Notes: a model not told the origin generated them from the letters alone. A stretch of DNA of 64,000 nucleotides from Lewinellaceae bacterium (GCA_016719605.1 JADJYW010000003.1:502466-566465); one strand, 5' to 3'. Shown: positions 26,065 through 34,826, counted from the stretch's first letter. Translations and numbers: made by a program.

Positions 26065-26733
26065 CTATCCCTCGTCTTCGATCAGCCAATGGCTCGCTGT
26101 TTTCCAGTCTATATATTCCTTGTGCCGACGGACCATCGTTTCTTTCCCGCCAAACCACTCCAACACCTCCGCGCGCATGAGTTTGGTAGGACTGTCGGAT
26201 GACATCGCTGAAAACGAACTATCTGCCCAATCCTGAAAATCGCCACACAGCCCATGCAGCTGCGGGTTTGCATGGATGTACAGCACAAGGTTTGCCAAGT
26301 AAGGATTGGACGCTACCCGCAGCCGCTTGAAGTTTTTTTGAAACAGACTTCCCACCCGTTTTTCTTGCTTGTTTATGGCTTTGGCATAAGCCATAAACAA
26401 AAGGCGAAATTGGTTGCTGACCAGATTGCCGACATACGCCTGTATCGCTTTTTCGTTCTTCCGCGCGACGAGACCTTCCAGGTTTTTAAAACCTGGAAGG
26501 TCTGATGCCCCGGCGAGCAATTCCGCCGCCGTCTGCAACCGCACCAGCAGGTGAAAGTGATTCGGGAGCAGGCAATACGCGTAGGTATCCAGAACAGGAA
26601 ACATGTACTTGGTATATTTTTCTAAAAAATAGGGTGCATTTTCCGACGTATAAAAGATGTTCTCTCTGTTGTTTCCCCGATTAAAAATATGGTAGTAAGC
26701 ACCGGGTTGCATGGGCTGGTAATAGTCTGTCAT
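26065..26733 (-). CDS. REP-associated tyrosine transposase (RAYT, IS200-like Y1 family)
   Basis: This 222-residue Y1 transposase has YYHIFNRGNNRENIFYTSEN at the N-terminus and the HUH motif in YCLLPNHFHLLVRL. A further block is QEKRVGSLFQKNFKRLRV, followed by NLVLYIHANPQLHG. RAYTs act on single-stranded REP hairpins. Three palindromes of one family are associated with this gene: one 16 bp before the start, one inside it (26471-26503, encoding SDLPGFKNLEGLV between AELLAGA and ARKNEKA) and one just after it. The internal palindrome inserts about 11 residues in frame after the HUH region. The gene sits between the WYL regulator and cas6 and follows the same direction. Confidence 0.88.
   Translation of the reverse strand: MTDYYQPMQPGAYYHIFNRGNNRENIFYTSENAPYFLEKYTKYMFPVLDTYAYCLLPNHFHLLVRLQTAAELLAGASDLPGFKNLEGLVARKNEKAIQAYVGNLVSNQFRLLFMAYAKAINKQEKRVGSLFQKNFKRLRVASNPYLANLVLYIHANPQLHGLCGDFQDWADSSFSAMSSDSPTKLMRAEVLEWFGGKETMVRRHKEYIDWKTASHWLIEDEG
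26471..26503. repeat. REP-like palindrome, copy D (inside the RAYT gene)
   Basis: Same arms as copy C. It is 33 bp, a multiple of three, so the RAYT frame stays open through it. Confidence 0.9.
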
Positions 26734-26749
26734 ACTCGAATGGATTTTC

Positions 26750-26782
26750 AGACCTTCCAGGTTTTAAAAACCTGGAAGGTCT
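26750..26782. repeat. REP-like palindrome, copy E (leader of the RAYT gene)
   Basis: Same 15 bp arms. It lies between the RAYT start codon (16 bp away) and a probable promoter box at 26813-26820, so it would be transcribed as a hairpin in the leader. Confidence 0.9.
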
Positions 26783-26812
26783 ATACGCTACCGACCGGAA
26801 AATACCGGCAGA

Positions 26813-26820
26813 CAAAGATG
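26813..26820 (-). promoter_or_regulatory. Probable promoter box of the RAYT gene
   Basis: CATCTTTG on the minus strand, preceded by a G-rich stretch, resembles the boxes before cas6 and cas8 and the one at 41595-41602. No clear TTG was fixed upstream. Confidence 0.4.
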
Positions 26821-26910
26821 TCCTCAGCCCGGCCCTCCCCACACCCATGCCCCATACATTCATTTAAATTTAATCCGTCCTGAAAAACTGCGCATCAAAT
26901 AAATTGACCC

Positions 26911-27831
26911 TCAAAACTGCATTCGGCCCACTTCCTGCATCAGGTGCACTTTCAGTTCCTCCGGTTCTACGACCTCGATATGCTGGTGGTAAAACCCGAG
27001 AATAAAATTGCTTAACCCAAGAAATCCCCGGTTCACCTTGCATTGAAAATCAAAAACGCCCGGGTCTTCGGACTCTTCGGTGAAGGCTTTTGTGAGCGGA
27101 AAACGTTCTACCAATTCATTGTAGGCGCCCACGCCGAGGCGCAGATGTACATTTACCTGATCGGCGCCCACGATGCGGAAGGGGTCGGTGGGCAGGATGT
27201 TGTGGTGGCCGGCGTATTGCCAGGGTGTATCGGTGAGTTGCACGCGTACAAACCGGGAGATGCGGAAATGGCGGAGCATTTGTTTTCCCAGATCAAATGC
27301 CTGAAGGGTGTCTTCTGCCGGACTAACATGGAACGGCTCCACCATCCGGGTAGTAATGGCATTGCTGTTGGAAGAGCGGTAATCTATAAGCAGGGCTTGC
27401 CTTTTTTCATCCCGGGCCTGCAAGAGTAAATCTACCTTGGTCAGGTACGGTTTGCGCAAATAGACATGGCCAAGTCGTCGAAAATCGTACAAAGCGCTGA
27501 GTTTGCTTTTTAGTTTTTGGTGCCGCTCGGTACTGGCAGGCAAATTGTCAATCGCTTCGTGCAGGAGCGACTGTTCCTCTTCGGAGAAGTGTAACAGGTC
27601 TTTGAGTTGCTTGTGAGGCTGGTTGGTGACAAAGGCAAACCGGTAGCGTTCATCTTGCTGCAATTCAAAACCGGCGTTCTGCATGGCTTCTATGTCGCCT
27701 TTAATCGTATCAGGACTGACCCCGTACTGCTCGGCAAGTTCTTTTTTCGTGTAGGCGTACGGGCGATCGAGGATGGCGCGCAGGACGCGCAAAATGCGGG
27801 TGCGGGTGGAGTACTCTGCTTCTTTGGCCAT
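26911..27831 (-). CDS. WYL-domain transcriptional regulator of the CRISPR-Cas locus
   Basis: This is a 306-residue protein. The start at 27831 (MAKEAEYSTRTRILRVLRAI) gives a winged helix-turn-helix (YTKKELAEQYGVSPDTIKGD, IEAMQNAGFEL) followed by a WYL domain (QALLIDYRSSNSNAITTRMV, EPFHVSP) and a C-terminal WCX-like part (FQCKVNRGFLGLSNFILGFY). WYL regulators often sit at the upstream edge of phage-defence loci and respond to nucleic-acid ligands. This one is the outermost gene of the locus, same strand as the cas genes, and is separated from cas6 by the RAYT gene. It is likely to control cas expression, but that is inference from position. Confidence 0.88.
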   Translation of the reverse strand: MAKEAEYSTRTRILRVLRAILDRPYAYTKKELAEQYGVSPDTIKGDIEAMQNAGFELQQDERYRFAFVTNQPHKQLKDLLHFSEEEQSLLHEAIDNLPASTERHQKLKSKLSALYDFRRLGHVYLRKPYLTKVDLLLQARDEKRQALLIDYRSSNSNAITTRMVEPFHVSPAEDTLQAFDLGKQMLRHFRISRFVRVQLTDTPWQYAGHHNILPTDPFRIVGADQVNVHLRLGVGAYNELVERFPLTKAFTEESEDPGVFDFQCKVNRGFLGLSNFILGFYHQHIEVVEPEELKVHLMQEVGRMQF

Positions 27832-27852
27832 GAGCGTAGTTTTTTTGAGCAG

Positions 27853-27883
27853 CAAGGATATTGATTTATAGTCATGTATCCAA
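27853..27883 (-). promoter_or_regulatory. Promoter of the WYL regulator gene
   Basis: On the minus strand TTG (27883-27881), a 20 bp spacer and TATCCTTG (27860-27853) fit the Bacteroidota consensus with one mismatch, 21 bp before the start codon. Confidence 0.55.
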
Positions 27884-27954
27884 CCATTCCGGCAAAACAG
27901 GCGCAATTCTCGCTGATCGGCTCCTACGCTACCGGACGTTTTCTCGAAGCGCCC

Positions 27955-27987
27955 AGACTTTCCAGGTTTAAAAAACCTGGAAAGTCT
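27955..27987. repeat. REP-like palindrome, copy F (upstream edge of the CRISPR-Cas locus)
   Basis: Arms AGACTTTCCAGGTTT and complement, as in copy A. It lies just inside the right-hand 21 bp direct repeat. Confidence 0.85.
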
Positions 27988-28001
27988 ACTTCCCCCCCCC
28001 A

Positions 28002-28022
28002 TTGTTAATTTACCTCGCAGCA
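28002..28022. repeat. 21 bp direct repeat, right copy
   Basis: Identical to 14985-15005 and in the same orientation, 13 kb away. It lies just after REP copy F and a C10 run and 73 bp before the TonB receptor start. Confidence 0.7.
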
Positions 28023-28095
28023 GTACGCGCACACGTTCGGGCTTTCCTACCTTTACGCCCTGCCAAAATCCAACAGCAACCACCAACCACACGGA

Positions 28096-30858
28096 ATGAT
28101 CCGACGTCTCCTCTTTTCCAACCTCCTTTTCCTGTTTGCGCAAGGTATCAGCGCACAAACGGCTACCCTGCGGGGTACCGTCACCGACTCCGGCAACAAC
28201 ACCCCCGTGGTGGATGCCGCCGTCGTGCTCTCCCAAACGGGTCTTTTTGCCGCCACCGACAACCGGGGCAAATTTTCCATCCTCAATGTGCCGGCCGGCG
28301 CCTACACCATCACCGTCAGCCGGGCCGGGTATTTGCCCGCCGAGGCAACCGCCACGCTGACAGCCGGACAAGAGGTGCAAATCGAGATTTCCATGCGCCG
28401 CGACCCCAGCAGCACCATCAACAACGCCTACGATATCCCGACGATCCAACTGGAAGAAGCGGAGGAAAGCGACGGCGGCGGCGAGATTGCCAACCTGCTG
28501 CACGCCTCCCGCGACGTGTTCCAGAATGCTTCCAACTTCGGCTGGAGCGTGTTTCGTTTCCGCGAACGCGGCTATGACTCCGAAAATTTTCCGCTGTTTC
28601 TCAACGGATACAGCATCAACGACCCCGAATCGGGCATTGCCTTTTTTGGCGAACTGGGCGGCCTGAATGACGTGCTGCGTAGCCGCCAGAGCGTTGTCGG
28701 CCTCGATCCTACCGAGTTTGCTTTCTCCGAAATCGGCGGCGCATCCATGATTGATACCCGCGCCGGCGTTCAGCGCAAACAAATTCGCGCCTCGTATGCC
28801 GTCAGCAACCGCTCGTACAACCACCGCGTCATGCTCACCGCCAGCACCGGCCTCATGCCGGGCGGCTGGGCGGTGTCGGTCTCCGGCAGCAGCCGCTGGG
28901 CACAGGAGGGCTGGCACGACGGCACGTTCTTCGACGCGTACTCGTATTTTCTTTCGGTGGACAAAAAACTCAACGAAAAACACGCCCTCAACCTGACCGT
29001 GCTGGGTTCCCCCAACAGCCGCGGCCGCAACGGCGACACCTTCCAGGAAATGTTCGACCTCGCCGGCACGACCCGCTACAACCCCAACTGGGGCTACTGG
29101 AACGGCGAAAAACGCAACGGCTACGTCACCCACAGCCACCAGCCCATTGCTATCCTGCGCTACGATTTGCGCCCGTCCCGCCAAACCAACGTCCTGCTGG
29201 CAGCCTTTGCGCAGGTGGGCCAAAACGGCTCCACCCGACTCGACTGGTTCAACGCCGTCAGCCCCGAACCGGACTACAACCGCCGCTTGCCGTCAGCCCT
29301 GCTCGACCCCGTAGCTGCCGAAGACTGGGCCAACCAACTGCGCGAAAGCGAATACCTCCGCCAGATTGACTGGGCCGGACTGTGGGCCGCCAACACCAAC
29401 TCGACCGAAACCATCGCCAATGCCAACGGCATTCCCGGCAACAGCGTGACCGGCAAACGCTCCCAGTATGTGATCGCCGATTTCCGGGGCGACAGCAAAG
29501 AGGCGGGCTTCAATGCCCTGCTCCGCCAAACGCTCGGCACCCGATTCGTACTCAACGGCGGCGCCAACTACCACTGGTACCTCGGCCGCAATTTCAAAAC
29601 CGTGGACGATATCCTCGGCGGCGATTTCATCGTGGACTGGGACCGCTTCGCCCAACAAGATGTACCGGACAATCCCGCTGCCCGCGACAACGACCTGCGC
29701 ACCCCCAACCACCTCGTCAAAGAAGGCGAAACCTACGGGTACGATTACGATGAACATATCCGCAAGGCGGGAACGTGGGTGCAGGTGCAGGGCAACTTCC
29801 GCAAACTCGCGGTTTTTGCTGCCGCTGAAAACCTGCTCACCGAGTTTTGGCGCACCGGAAACATGCAAAACGGGCGCTTTCCCAACGAATCCCTCGGCGA
29901 CTCGAAGAAGCATACGTTCGTCACCTACGGCGTAAAAGCCGGCGCCACTTACAAACTCAGCGGACGCCACTACCTGTACGCCAACGGATTTTACGGTACC
30001 CGCGCCCCTTTGTTCCGCGACCTGTTCCTGTCGCCGCGCACGCGCAACCAAACAGTGGCCGACGCCAAACCCTACACCATGCGCAGCGTGGAAGGCGGCT
30101 ATATCTGGCGTGCACCAAACTACAAGGCCCGCCTGACGGGCTACTACACCGAGTTCAAAGGCGAGTACGACAACTACCTGTTTTATGCAGCCACTACCGG
30201 CGTCTTCGGCTCAGCCCTGCTGACCGGTATTGACCGCCGGCACGCGGGCATCGAAGCCGCCATTGAGGCCAAACTGTCCAGCGCCTGGACCCTGACCGCA
30301 GCGACCAACATCGGCGAGTACATCTACACCAACCGCCCCAAACTCTTCCTCACCCAGGACAATACGTCCGACGTGATCCTCGACGGGGTGACGGTTTACC
30401 AGAAAAACTTTTATGTGCCGCGTACCCCGCAAACGACCGCGTCGGGCAGCGTGCGCTATGAAGGAAAACGTTTCTGGTTCGCAGCCCTCACGCTCAACTG
30501 GGCCGACAACTTTTGGTACCAGTTTGACCAAACCCGCCGCACAGCCGGTTTCGTCGAACCGTTTGGGCGCGGCACCGAACTGTGGGATCTTATCATTGAC
30601 CAGCAAAAAGCACCGGCCGCCTTCACACTCGACTTTTTCGGCGGAAAATCCTGGCGCGTGCACAACGACTATTTCGTTTACCTGAACATCGGCGTAAACA
30701 ACCTGTTGAACAACACCAACATCATCACTTCCGGCCGCGATGCCTACCGAAATGCCTACCGAAATGATACCACCGACCCGAGGCTCTATTCCAGCCAGGT
30801 GATTTACGCGCCCGGGCTAAACTACTTCATCAGTTTGGCGCTGCGGATAAGCGTTTGA
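28096..30858 (+). CDS. TonB-dependent outer-membrane receptor with carboxypeptidase-like N-terminal domain
   Basis: This is a 920-residue protein with a signal peptide (LLFSNLLFLFAQGISAQ), a carboxypeptidase-regulatory-like domain (ATLRGTVTDSGNNTPVVDAA through VPAGAYTITVSRAGYLP), a plug-like region with RFRERGYDSENFPLFLNGYS, and a long beta-barrel ending YAPGLNYFISLALRISV. The N-terminal carboxypeptidase-like domain is typical of Bacteroidota import and surface-protein systems. The substrate is unknown. The DUF5689 lipoprotein gene follows 67 bp downstream in the same direction, so the pair may work together as receptor and surface partner. A TACCTTTA box at 28048-28055 could be its promoter. 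Confidence 0.88.
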   Translation: MIRRLLFSNLLFLFAQGISAQTATLRGTVTDSGNNTPVVDAAVVLSQTGLFAATDNRGKFSILNVPAGAYTITVSRAGYLPAEATATLTAGQEVQIEISMRRDPSSTINNAYDIPTIQLEEAEESDGGGEIANLLHASRDVFQNASNFGWSVFRFRERGYDSENFPLFLNGYSINDPESGIAFFGELGGLNDVLRSRQSVVGLDPTEFAFSEIGGASMIDTRAGVQRKQIRASYAVSNRSYNHRVMLTASTGLMPGGWAVSVSGSSRWAQEGWHDGTFFDAYSYFLSVDKKLNEKHALNLTVLGSPNSRGRNGDTFQEMFDLAGTTRYNPNWGYWNGEKRNGYVTHSHQPIAILRYDLRPSRQTNVLLAAFAQVGQNGSTRLDWFNAVSPEPDYNRRLPSALLDPVAAEDWANQLRESEYLRQIDWAGLWAANTNSTETIANANGIPGNSVTGKRSQYVIADFRGDSKEAGFNALLRQTLGTRFVLNGGANYHWYLGRNFKTVDDILGGDFIVDWDRFAQQDVPDNPAARDNDLRTPNHLVKEGETYGYDYDEHIRKAGTWVQVQGNFRKLAVFAAAENLLTEFWRTGNMQNGRFPNESLGDSKKHTFVTYGVKAGATYKLSGRHYLYANGFYGTRAPLFRDLFLSPRTRNQTVADAKPYTMRSVEGGYIWRAPNYKARLTGYYTEFKGEYDNYLFYAATTGVFGSALLTGIDRRHAGIEAAIEAKLSSAWTLTAATNIGEYIYTNRPKLFLTQDNTSDVILDGVTVYQKNFYVPRTPQTTASGSVRYEGKRFWFAALTLNWADNFWYQFDQTRRTAGFVEPFGRGTELWDLIIDQQKAPAAFTLDFFGGKSWRVHNDYFVYLNIGVNNLLNNTNIITSGRDAYRNAYRNDTTDPRLYSSQVIYAPGLNYFISLALRISV

Positions 30859-30925
30859 GGCATCCCGCCCGCTCAACCCCTCACCTGCTCAACCGCTCAA
30901 CCCAACAATTAAAAAACACACCAAT

Positions 30926-32355
30926 ATGCGTTTGCTGAACAACCACTTTCCGCTTTTTACCCTGCTTGCCTTTCTCCTGACCAGTACCTCCGCTTGCGTC
31001 AAGCGCGATTTTGATGAACCGCCAACCGGCGGCGAACCAGTAAGTATCGTTTCCAATACTACGATTGCTGCGCTCAAGGCATTGCACGTCACCACAAACG
31101 GCGGTTTCGACAAAATTGTGGACGACCTCATCATCGAGGGTACCGTAATCATGGACGACCGTTCCGGCAATTACTACAAAACTCTCGTCATCCAGGATGC
31201 CACAGGCGGCATCGAAGTCAAGTTTAATGACGGCTACCTGTTCAACCAGTATCCGGTTGGTCGCAAACTGTTCATCTACTGCAAAGACCTGCTGCTGACG
31301 GACTACAATGGCCTCACGCAACTCACCGGCAGCACCGTGGAGCAGGGCGGCCAGTTGGAAGATGTCGGCATCACGGAAGCACAGGCGCGCAGTAAAGTGG
31401 TGAAAGGCCCCATCAGCGCCACCCCGCCCGTACCTGCCGTGGTTAGCCTCAACAACCTGGACGCCGGGTACGTCAGCACGCTCGTCAAATTGGAGAACGT
31501 GCAGTTTATCGCTGCCGACGCCGGCAAAACCTACGCCGACCCCGTCACCCAGTTCAGCCTGAACCGCACGATCATGAACTGCACCGGCGGCAAAGTCATC
31601 CTGCGCAGCAGCGGCTACGCCGAATTTGCAGGCGCCCTGACGCCCACCGGCCACGGAACCATCACCGGGGTGCTCGGCATTTACGGCAATACCCTGCAAC
31701 TGTTTGTCCGCGACCTCAGCGACGTGAATATGCCTGCGGAGCGTTGCAGCGGCGTAGGCGGCCAGCCGATGAGCATCAAGGACCTCCGCTCTTTTTCACC
31801 GGCACCACAACCAATGCGCCGACCGACCGCAAAATCCGCGGCATCGTTATCTCCGACCGGGTGGGCAACAACCTGAACGGCCGCAACGCATACATACAGG
31901 ATATTGACGGTTCTGCCGGCATCCTCGTCCGTTTCTCGGCCAACCACAGCTACAACGTGGGCGACGAAGTGGAAGTAGAGGTTTCGGGACAGGAACTCAG
32001 CCAGTTCAACGGCCTGCTTCAGGTCAACAACGTGCAGTTGGACAAGTCCGGCGCGCTGACCAGCGGCAACACGCCCGTAGTGCGCACGGCTACCGTCGCA
32101 GAAATCAATGCCAATGCCGAAGCCTGGGAAAGCACGCTGGTGAAAATTTCCGGCGCTACTATTTCCGGCGGCGGTTCCCCGATCTCCGGCGGCAAAACCG
32201 TGACGGACGCCAGCGGCAGCATCCCGATGTTCACCCAATCGTACGCCACGTTCGCCAGCGCAACTACACCGAGCAGCGCGGTGAACATCACGGCTATCGT
32301 GTCTGATTTCAACGGCAAACAAATCATTTTGCGCAACATGGGCGATATTCAATAG
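30926..32355 (+). CDS. DUF5689-type surface lipoprotein, frameshifted
   Basis: A lipoprotein signal (LLAFLLTSTSAC, lipobox Cys at about residue 24) is followed by DUF5689-like OB-fold repeats. The first part has GGFDKIVDDLIIEGTVIMDD, YYKTLVIQDATGGIEVKFND and LFIYCKDLLLTDYNGLTQL. The second part, in another frame, repeats the pattern (DRKIRGIVISDRVGNNLNGR, AYIQDIDGSAGILVRF, VEVEVSGQELSQFNGLLQV). The break is at the T5 run 31792-31796: one extra T joins the halves as DLRSFFTGTTTNAPT. Length is about 475 residues. It follows a TonB receptor gene and is presumably surface-exposed. Confidence 0.8.
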
Positions 32356-32367
32356 GAAAAAAGACGC

Positions 32368-33006
32368 ATGACCAAATTCCGTTTCCGCACAAGCATCTGG
32401 CTGGTTTGCCTTTTTTGCGCCAACCTGAAGGCCCAACAACCGGACTCCCTCGCACCCGTGCAGGCGGCGCCTTTGCTGATTGTTGAGGAAACACCCGACA
32501 CGACGAAAAAACCCGGGTTCATCAAACGAATCTGGACCAAGGACTACCCCAACCCGCGTACGGCGGTGCTGCTCTCACTGGCCCTGCCCGGCGCCGGACA
32601 GATTTACAACAAAAAATGGTGGAAACTTCCCATCGTGTACGGCGCCTTAGGCGTGTTGACTTATGCGGAAATAGACAACATCCGGCAATACAGAATCCTG
32701 CGTGACAACTACAAATGGATCGTGGACGGCGACCCGAATACGAACCCGACCGAAGCGCCCTACACGTTGCTTGACGCCACCAGCATGCGCCAGTACCGCG
32801 ACCAGTGGCGGCGCTATGTGGAGTTGACGAGCGCCGGACTGGGCTTAGTTTATATTCTGGCCGCCACCGAAGCCTTCGTGGATGCGCACCTTGCCCGCTT
32901 CGATGTCGGCGACGATCTGAGCCTGCGTTTACGCCCAAGCATGCAAGCCACCCCCGACAGTCAAATAGCATTCGGCGTAGGCCTCACCCTCCAGATCGGA
33001 CGCTAA
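32368..33006 (+). CDS. DUF5683 domain-containing protein
   Basis: This is a 212-residue protein with a signal peptide ending at NLKAQ. The DUF5683 core NPRTAVLLSLALPGAGQIYN, KKWWKLPIVYGALGVLTYAE and YRDQWRRYVELTSAGLGLVY contains two hydrophobic segments. The function of the family is unknown; members are membrane or envelope proteins of Bacteroidota. It starts 12 bp after the DUF5689 gene, which suggests one operon with the TonB receptor. Confidence 0.85.
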   Translation: MTKFRFRTSIWLVCLFCANLKAQQPDSLAPVQAAPLLIVEETPDTTKKPGFIKRIWTKDYPNPRTAVLLSLALPGAGQIYNKKWWKLPIVYGALGVLTYAEIDNIRQYRILRDNYKWIVDGDPNTNPTEAPYTLLDATSMRQYRDQWRRYVELTSAGLGLVYILAATEAFVDAHLARFDVGDDLSLRLRPSMQATPDSQIAFGVGLTLQIGR

Positions 33007-33039
33007 ACAAACTCATCACTCCTAACGCATCGCTACCTG

Positions 33040-33822
33040 GTGTTTGACAACGAAACAGACGGCATAGACAACACCCGCCGGCATTTCCTCGAAAGCCTGC
33101 GCTTCCCCCTGGGACTGGTGCTGTTTTTATGGCTGATACACGCCTACCTGACACTGGCAGGAGCGGATCCGGGCTGGTACGGGATCATGCCCCGCCGGAT
33201 GTGGAGCGTGCACGGCATCGCCACCGCGCCGTTGGTGCATGGCAGCTGGGAGCACCTGTTGTCCAACTCGTTTCCGTTGTTTGTGCTGAGTGCCATCACG
33301 CTCTATTTTTATCGGAAAGTAGCCATGCGTGCGTTCTGGATGGTCTTTTTCCTGACCGGCATATCCGTGTGGATGCTGGCCCGGCCCGTACTGCACATCG
33401 GGGCCAGCGGGGTCGTTTATGGGCTGGTCGCTTTCATATTCTGGAACGGTATTTTTCGGCGCAGCCTGCGCTCCATCATTCTGGCCCTCATCGTGATGGT
33501 CTTTTACAGCGGCATGTTTCTCGGTATTTTGCCCGACCAGGAAGGCATTTCCTGGGAAAGCCACCTGCTGGGCAGTCTCGCGGGGATTTTCACCTCATTT
33601 TGGTACAAGGGCGAACTGGAAGACGATGAACTGGAACGCTACGACCCTTTTGCCGACGAGCGCAACGTCGAAGCCCAATACTTTCTGCCCCGCGATATTT
33701 TTGACAAAACAAAAGCCCAGCGTGCCCTCGAAGCCGAGGAAGAAGCCCGCCGCCGCCAACAGGAAAACGAATCTAATCCGTTTTTTCCACCGATGTGGAA
33801 TCAGAACTGGACGGGGTTGTGA
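33040..33822 (+). CDS. Rhomboid family intramembrane serine protease
   Basis: This is a 260-residue protein starting with GTG at 33040. The rhomboid features are LVHGSWEHLLSNSFPLFVLS (the conserved Asn of HLLSN), VLHIGASGVVYGLVAFIFW with catalytic Ser123, and GISWESHLLGSLAGIFTSFW with catalytic His175. Five to six transmembrane segments are visible. A charged, cytoplasmic C-terminal tail follows (GELEDDELERYDPFADERNV). Rhomboids cleave transmembrane segments of other proteins. It lies 33 bp after the DUF5683 gene. The MITE-like element begins 58 bp downstream. Confidence 0.92.
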   Translation: MFDNETDGIDNTRRHFLESLRFPLGLVLFLWLIHAYLTLAGADPGWYGIMPRRMWSVHGIATAPLVHGSWEHLLSNSFPLFVLSAITLYFYRKVAMRAFWMVFFLTGISVWMLARPVLHIGASGVVYGLVAFIFWNGIFRRSLRSIILALIVMVFYSGMFLGILPDQEGISWESHLLGSLAGIFTSFWYKGELEDDELERYDPFADERNVEAQYFLPRDIFDKTKAQRALEAEEEARRRQQENESNPFFPPMWNQNWTGL

Positions 33823-33879
33823 GTGATGCGTGCTGTAGTGGACTAATCTAAACAACCGGGCATTTTTTCCTCGCCATTA

Positions 33880-34059
33880 GAGGCTGTCTCATAAGTCCGC
33901 ACCGTATTGCGCCGTTGACAGGCGAATTCATTTTTTGACAGGATAAAAAGGATTGACAGGATTTTCGGCGACGGAGTCGCCTCATTTATCCTGTAAATCT
34001 TGTAAATCCTGTCTGAAAAAAATCAATTCCCGTCAAAGCCATGCTTTTGAGACAGCCTC
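33880..34059. mobile_element. MITE-like element, copy 2 (180 bp)
   Basis: Same inverted ends as 8797-8972: GAGGCTGTCTCA at 33880-33891 and TGAGACAGCCTC at 34048-34059. It differs from copy 1 by a few single-base insertions in A or T runs and one base substitution. It lies between the rhomboid gene and the convergent membrane-protein gene. Confidence 0.75.
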
Positions 34060-34083
34060 AATGAGATGAAAAAGAGCGTGATT

Positions 34084-34779
34084 CTACACGCATCGCTCCT
34101 CACTACCCGCTTCTTTTTTCAAAAAACAAAACGCCACTGCCAGCGGAAACGCCGCAAATACCGCCGTGACATACGCCTCGATCCATTCCGGATAAAACCG
34201 CGCCATGACAGCCAATACCACGGCAATACCTGCCACAATGGCCAATCCCCGGCCCAGCAACCAGCCCCGCCCCCAGAGATACGGCGCCAACGCCCCGAAA
34301 TACACGGCAAGCCCCAGCCACTTGGCCCACGCAAACATCCGTATCCGGCGGAAATCCATCGCATCGGAGAGCAACATGTCATTCTGAAAATTGGACAGCA
34401 ACATCTGGATTGCGCCGTTCTCCATCAGGTCGGACAACCCGATGAAGAGGGCCAAAAAGCCCAGCAGGAGGTAGCGTTTCCGGCGTGTCTGGCGCCAAAC
34501 GACACTGGCTAAAGCGGCCAAAAACAGCGTGTAGCCGAAAACAAAAAGGTTATCGCGCAGGGTAGCGGCACGCAATGCAGTCACTTTGGCGCCGTCAGCA
34601 TCCGAGCCAAGGAGCGTACCCAGCGTCTCCGCTGAGGGCGCAAACTCCAGCGCAAGCACGGGGTTAGTGAAGGGCGCGGGGGCATCGAAGTGCAAGCCGC
34701 GCAACGGCAGGTTCATCAGCATGGCCAGCAAGATGGCAATCAGGCCCAAAAAAGCGGGAAGCAGGAAAGGTCGGTTCAT
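34084..34779 (-). CDS. Multi-pass membrane protein, unrecognised
   Basis: This is a 231-residue protein. The start at 34779 (MNRPFLLPAFLGLIAILLAM) precedes a membrane segment; further segments include NLFVFGYTLFLAALASVVW, YLLLGFLALFIGLSDLMENG, WLGLAVYFGALAPYLWGR, GLAIVAGIAVVLAVMARF and AYVTAVFAAFPLAVAFCF. About six to seven helices are expected. A periplasmic loop after helix 1 holds LHFDAPAPFTNPVLALEFAP. I know no function for it. Its start codon lies in one arm of a 31 bp inverted repeat (34750-34825). Confidence 0.7.
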   Translation of the reverse strand: MNRPFLLPAFLGLIAILLAMLMNLPLRGLHFDAPAPFTNPVLALEFAPSAETLGTLLGSDADGAKVTALRAATLRDNLFVFGYTLFLAALASVVWRQTRRKRYLLLGFLALFIGLSDLMENGAIQMLLSNFQNDMLLSDAMDFRRIRMFAWAKWLGLAVYFGALAPYLWGRGWLLGRGLAIVAGIAVVLAVMARFYPEWIEAYVTAVFAAFPLAVAFCFLKKEAGSEERCV

Positions 34780-34825
34780 GCGACAAATGTAAATCATGAA
34801 CCGACCTTTCCTGCTTCCTGCTTTT
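34750..34825. repeat. 31 bp inverted repeat spanning the start codon of the membrane-protein gene
   Basis: Arms 34750-34780 and 34795-34825 match with one mismatch around a 14 bp centre. The right arm is an inverted copy of the first ten codons (MNRPFLLPAF) of the gene on the other strand. It abuts the next element at 34827. Confidence 0.85.
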
Positions 34826-34826
34826 A

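Noticed and set aside
27831..29223. N-terminal extension of the WYL regulator to 770 codons
   Set aside because: The extra part is antisense to the TonB receptor. The helix-turn-helix begins just after the Met at 27831.
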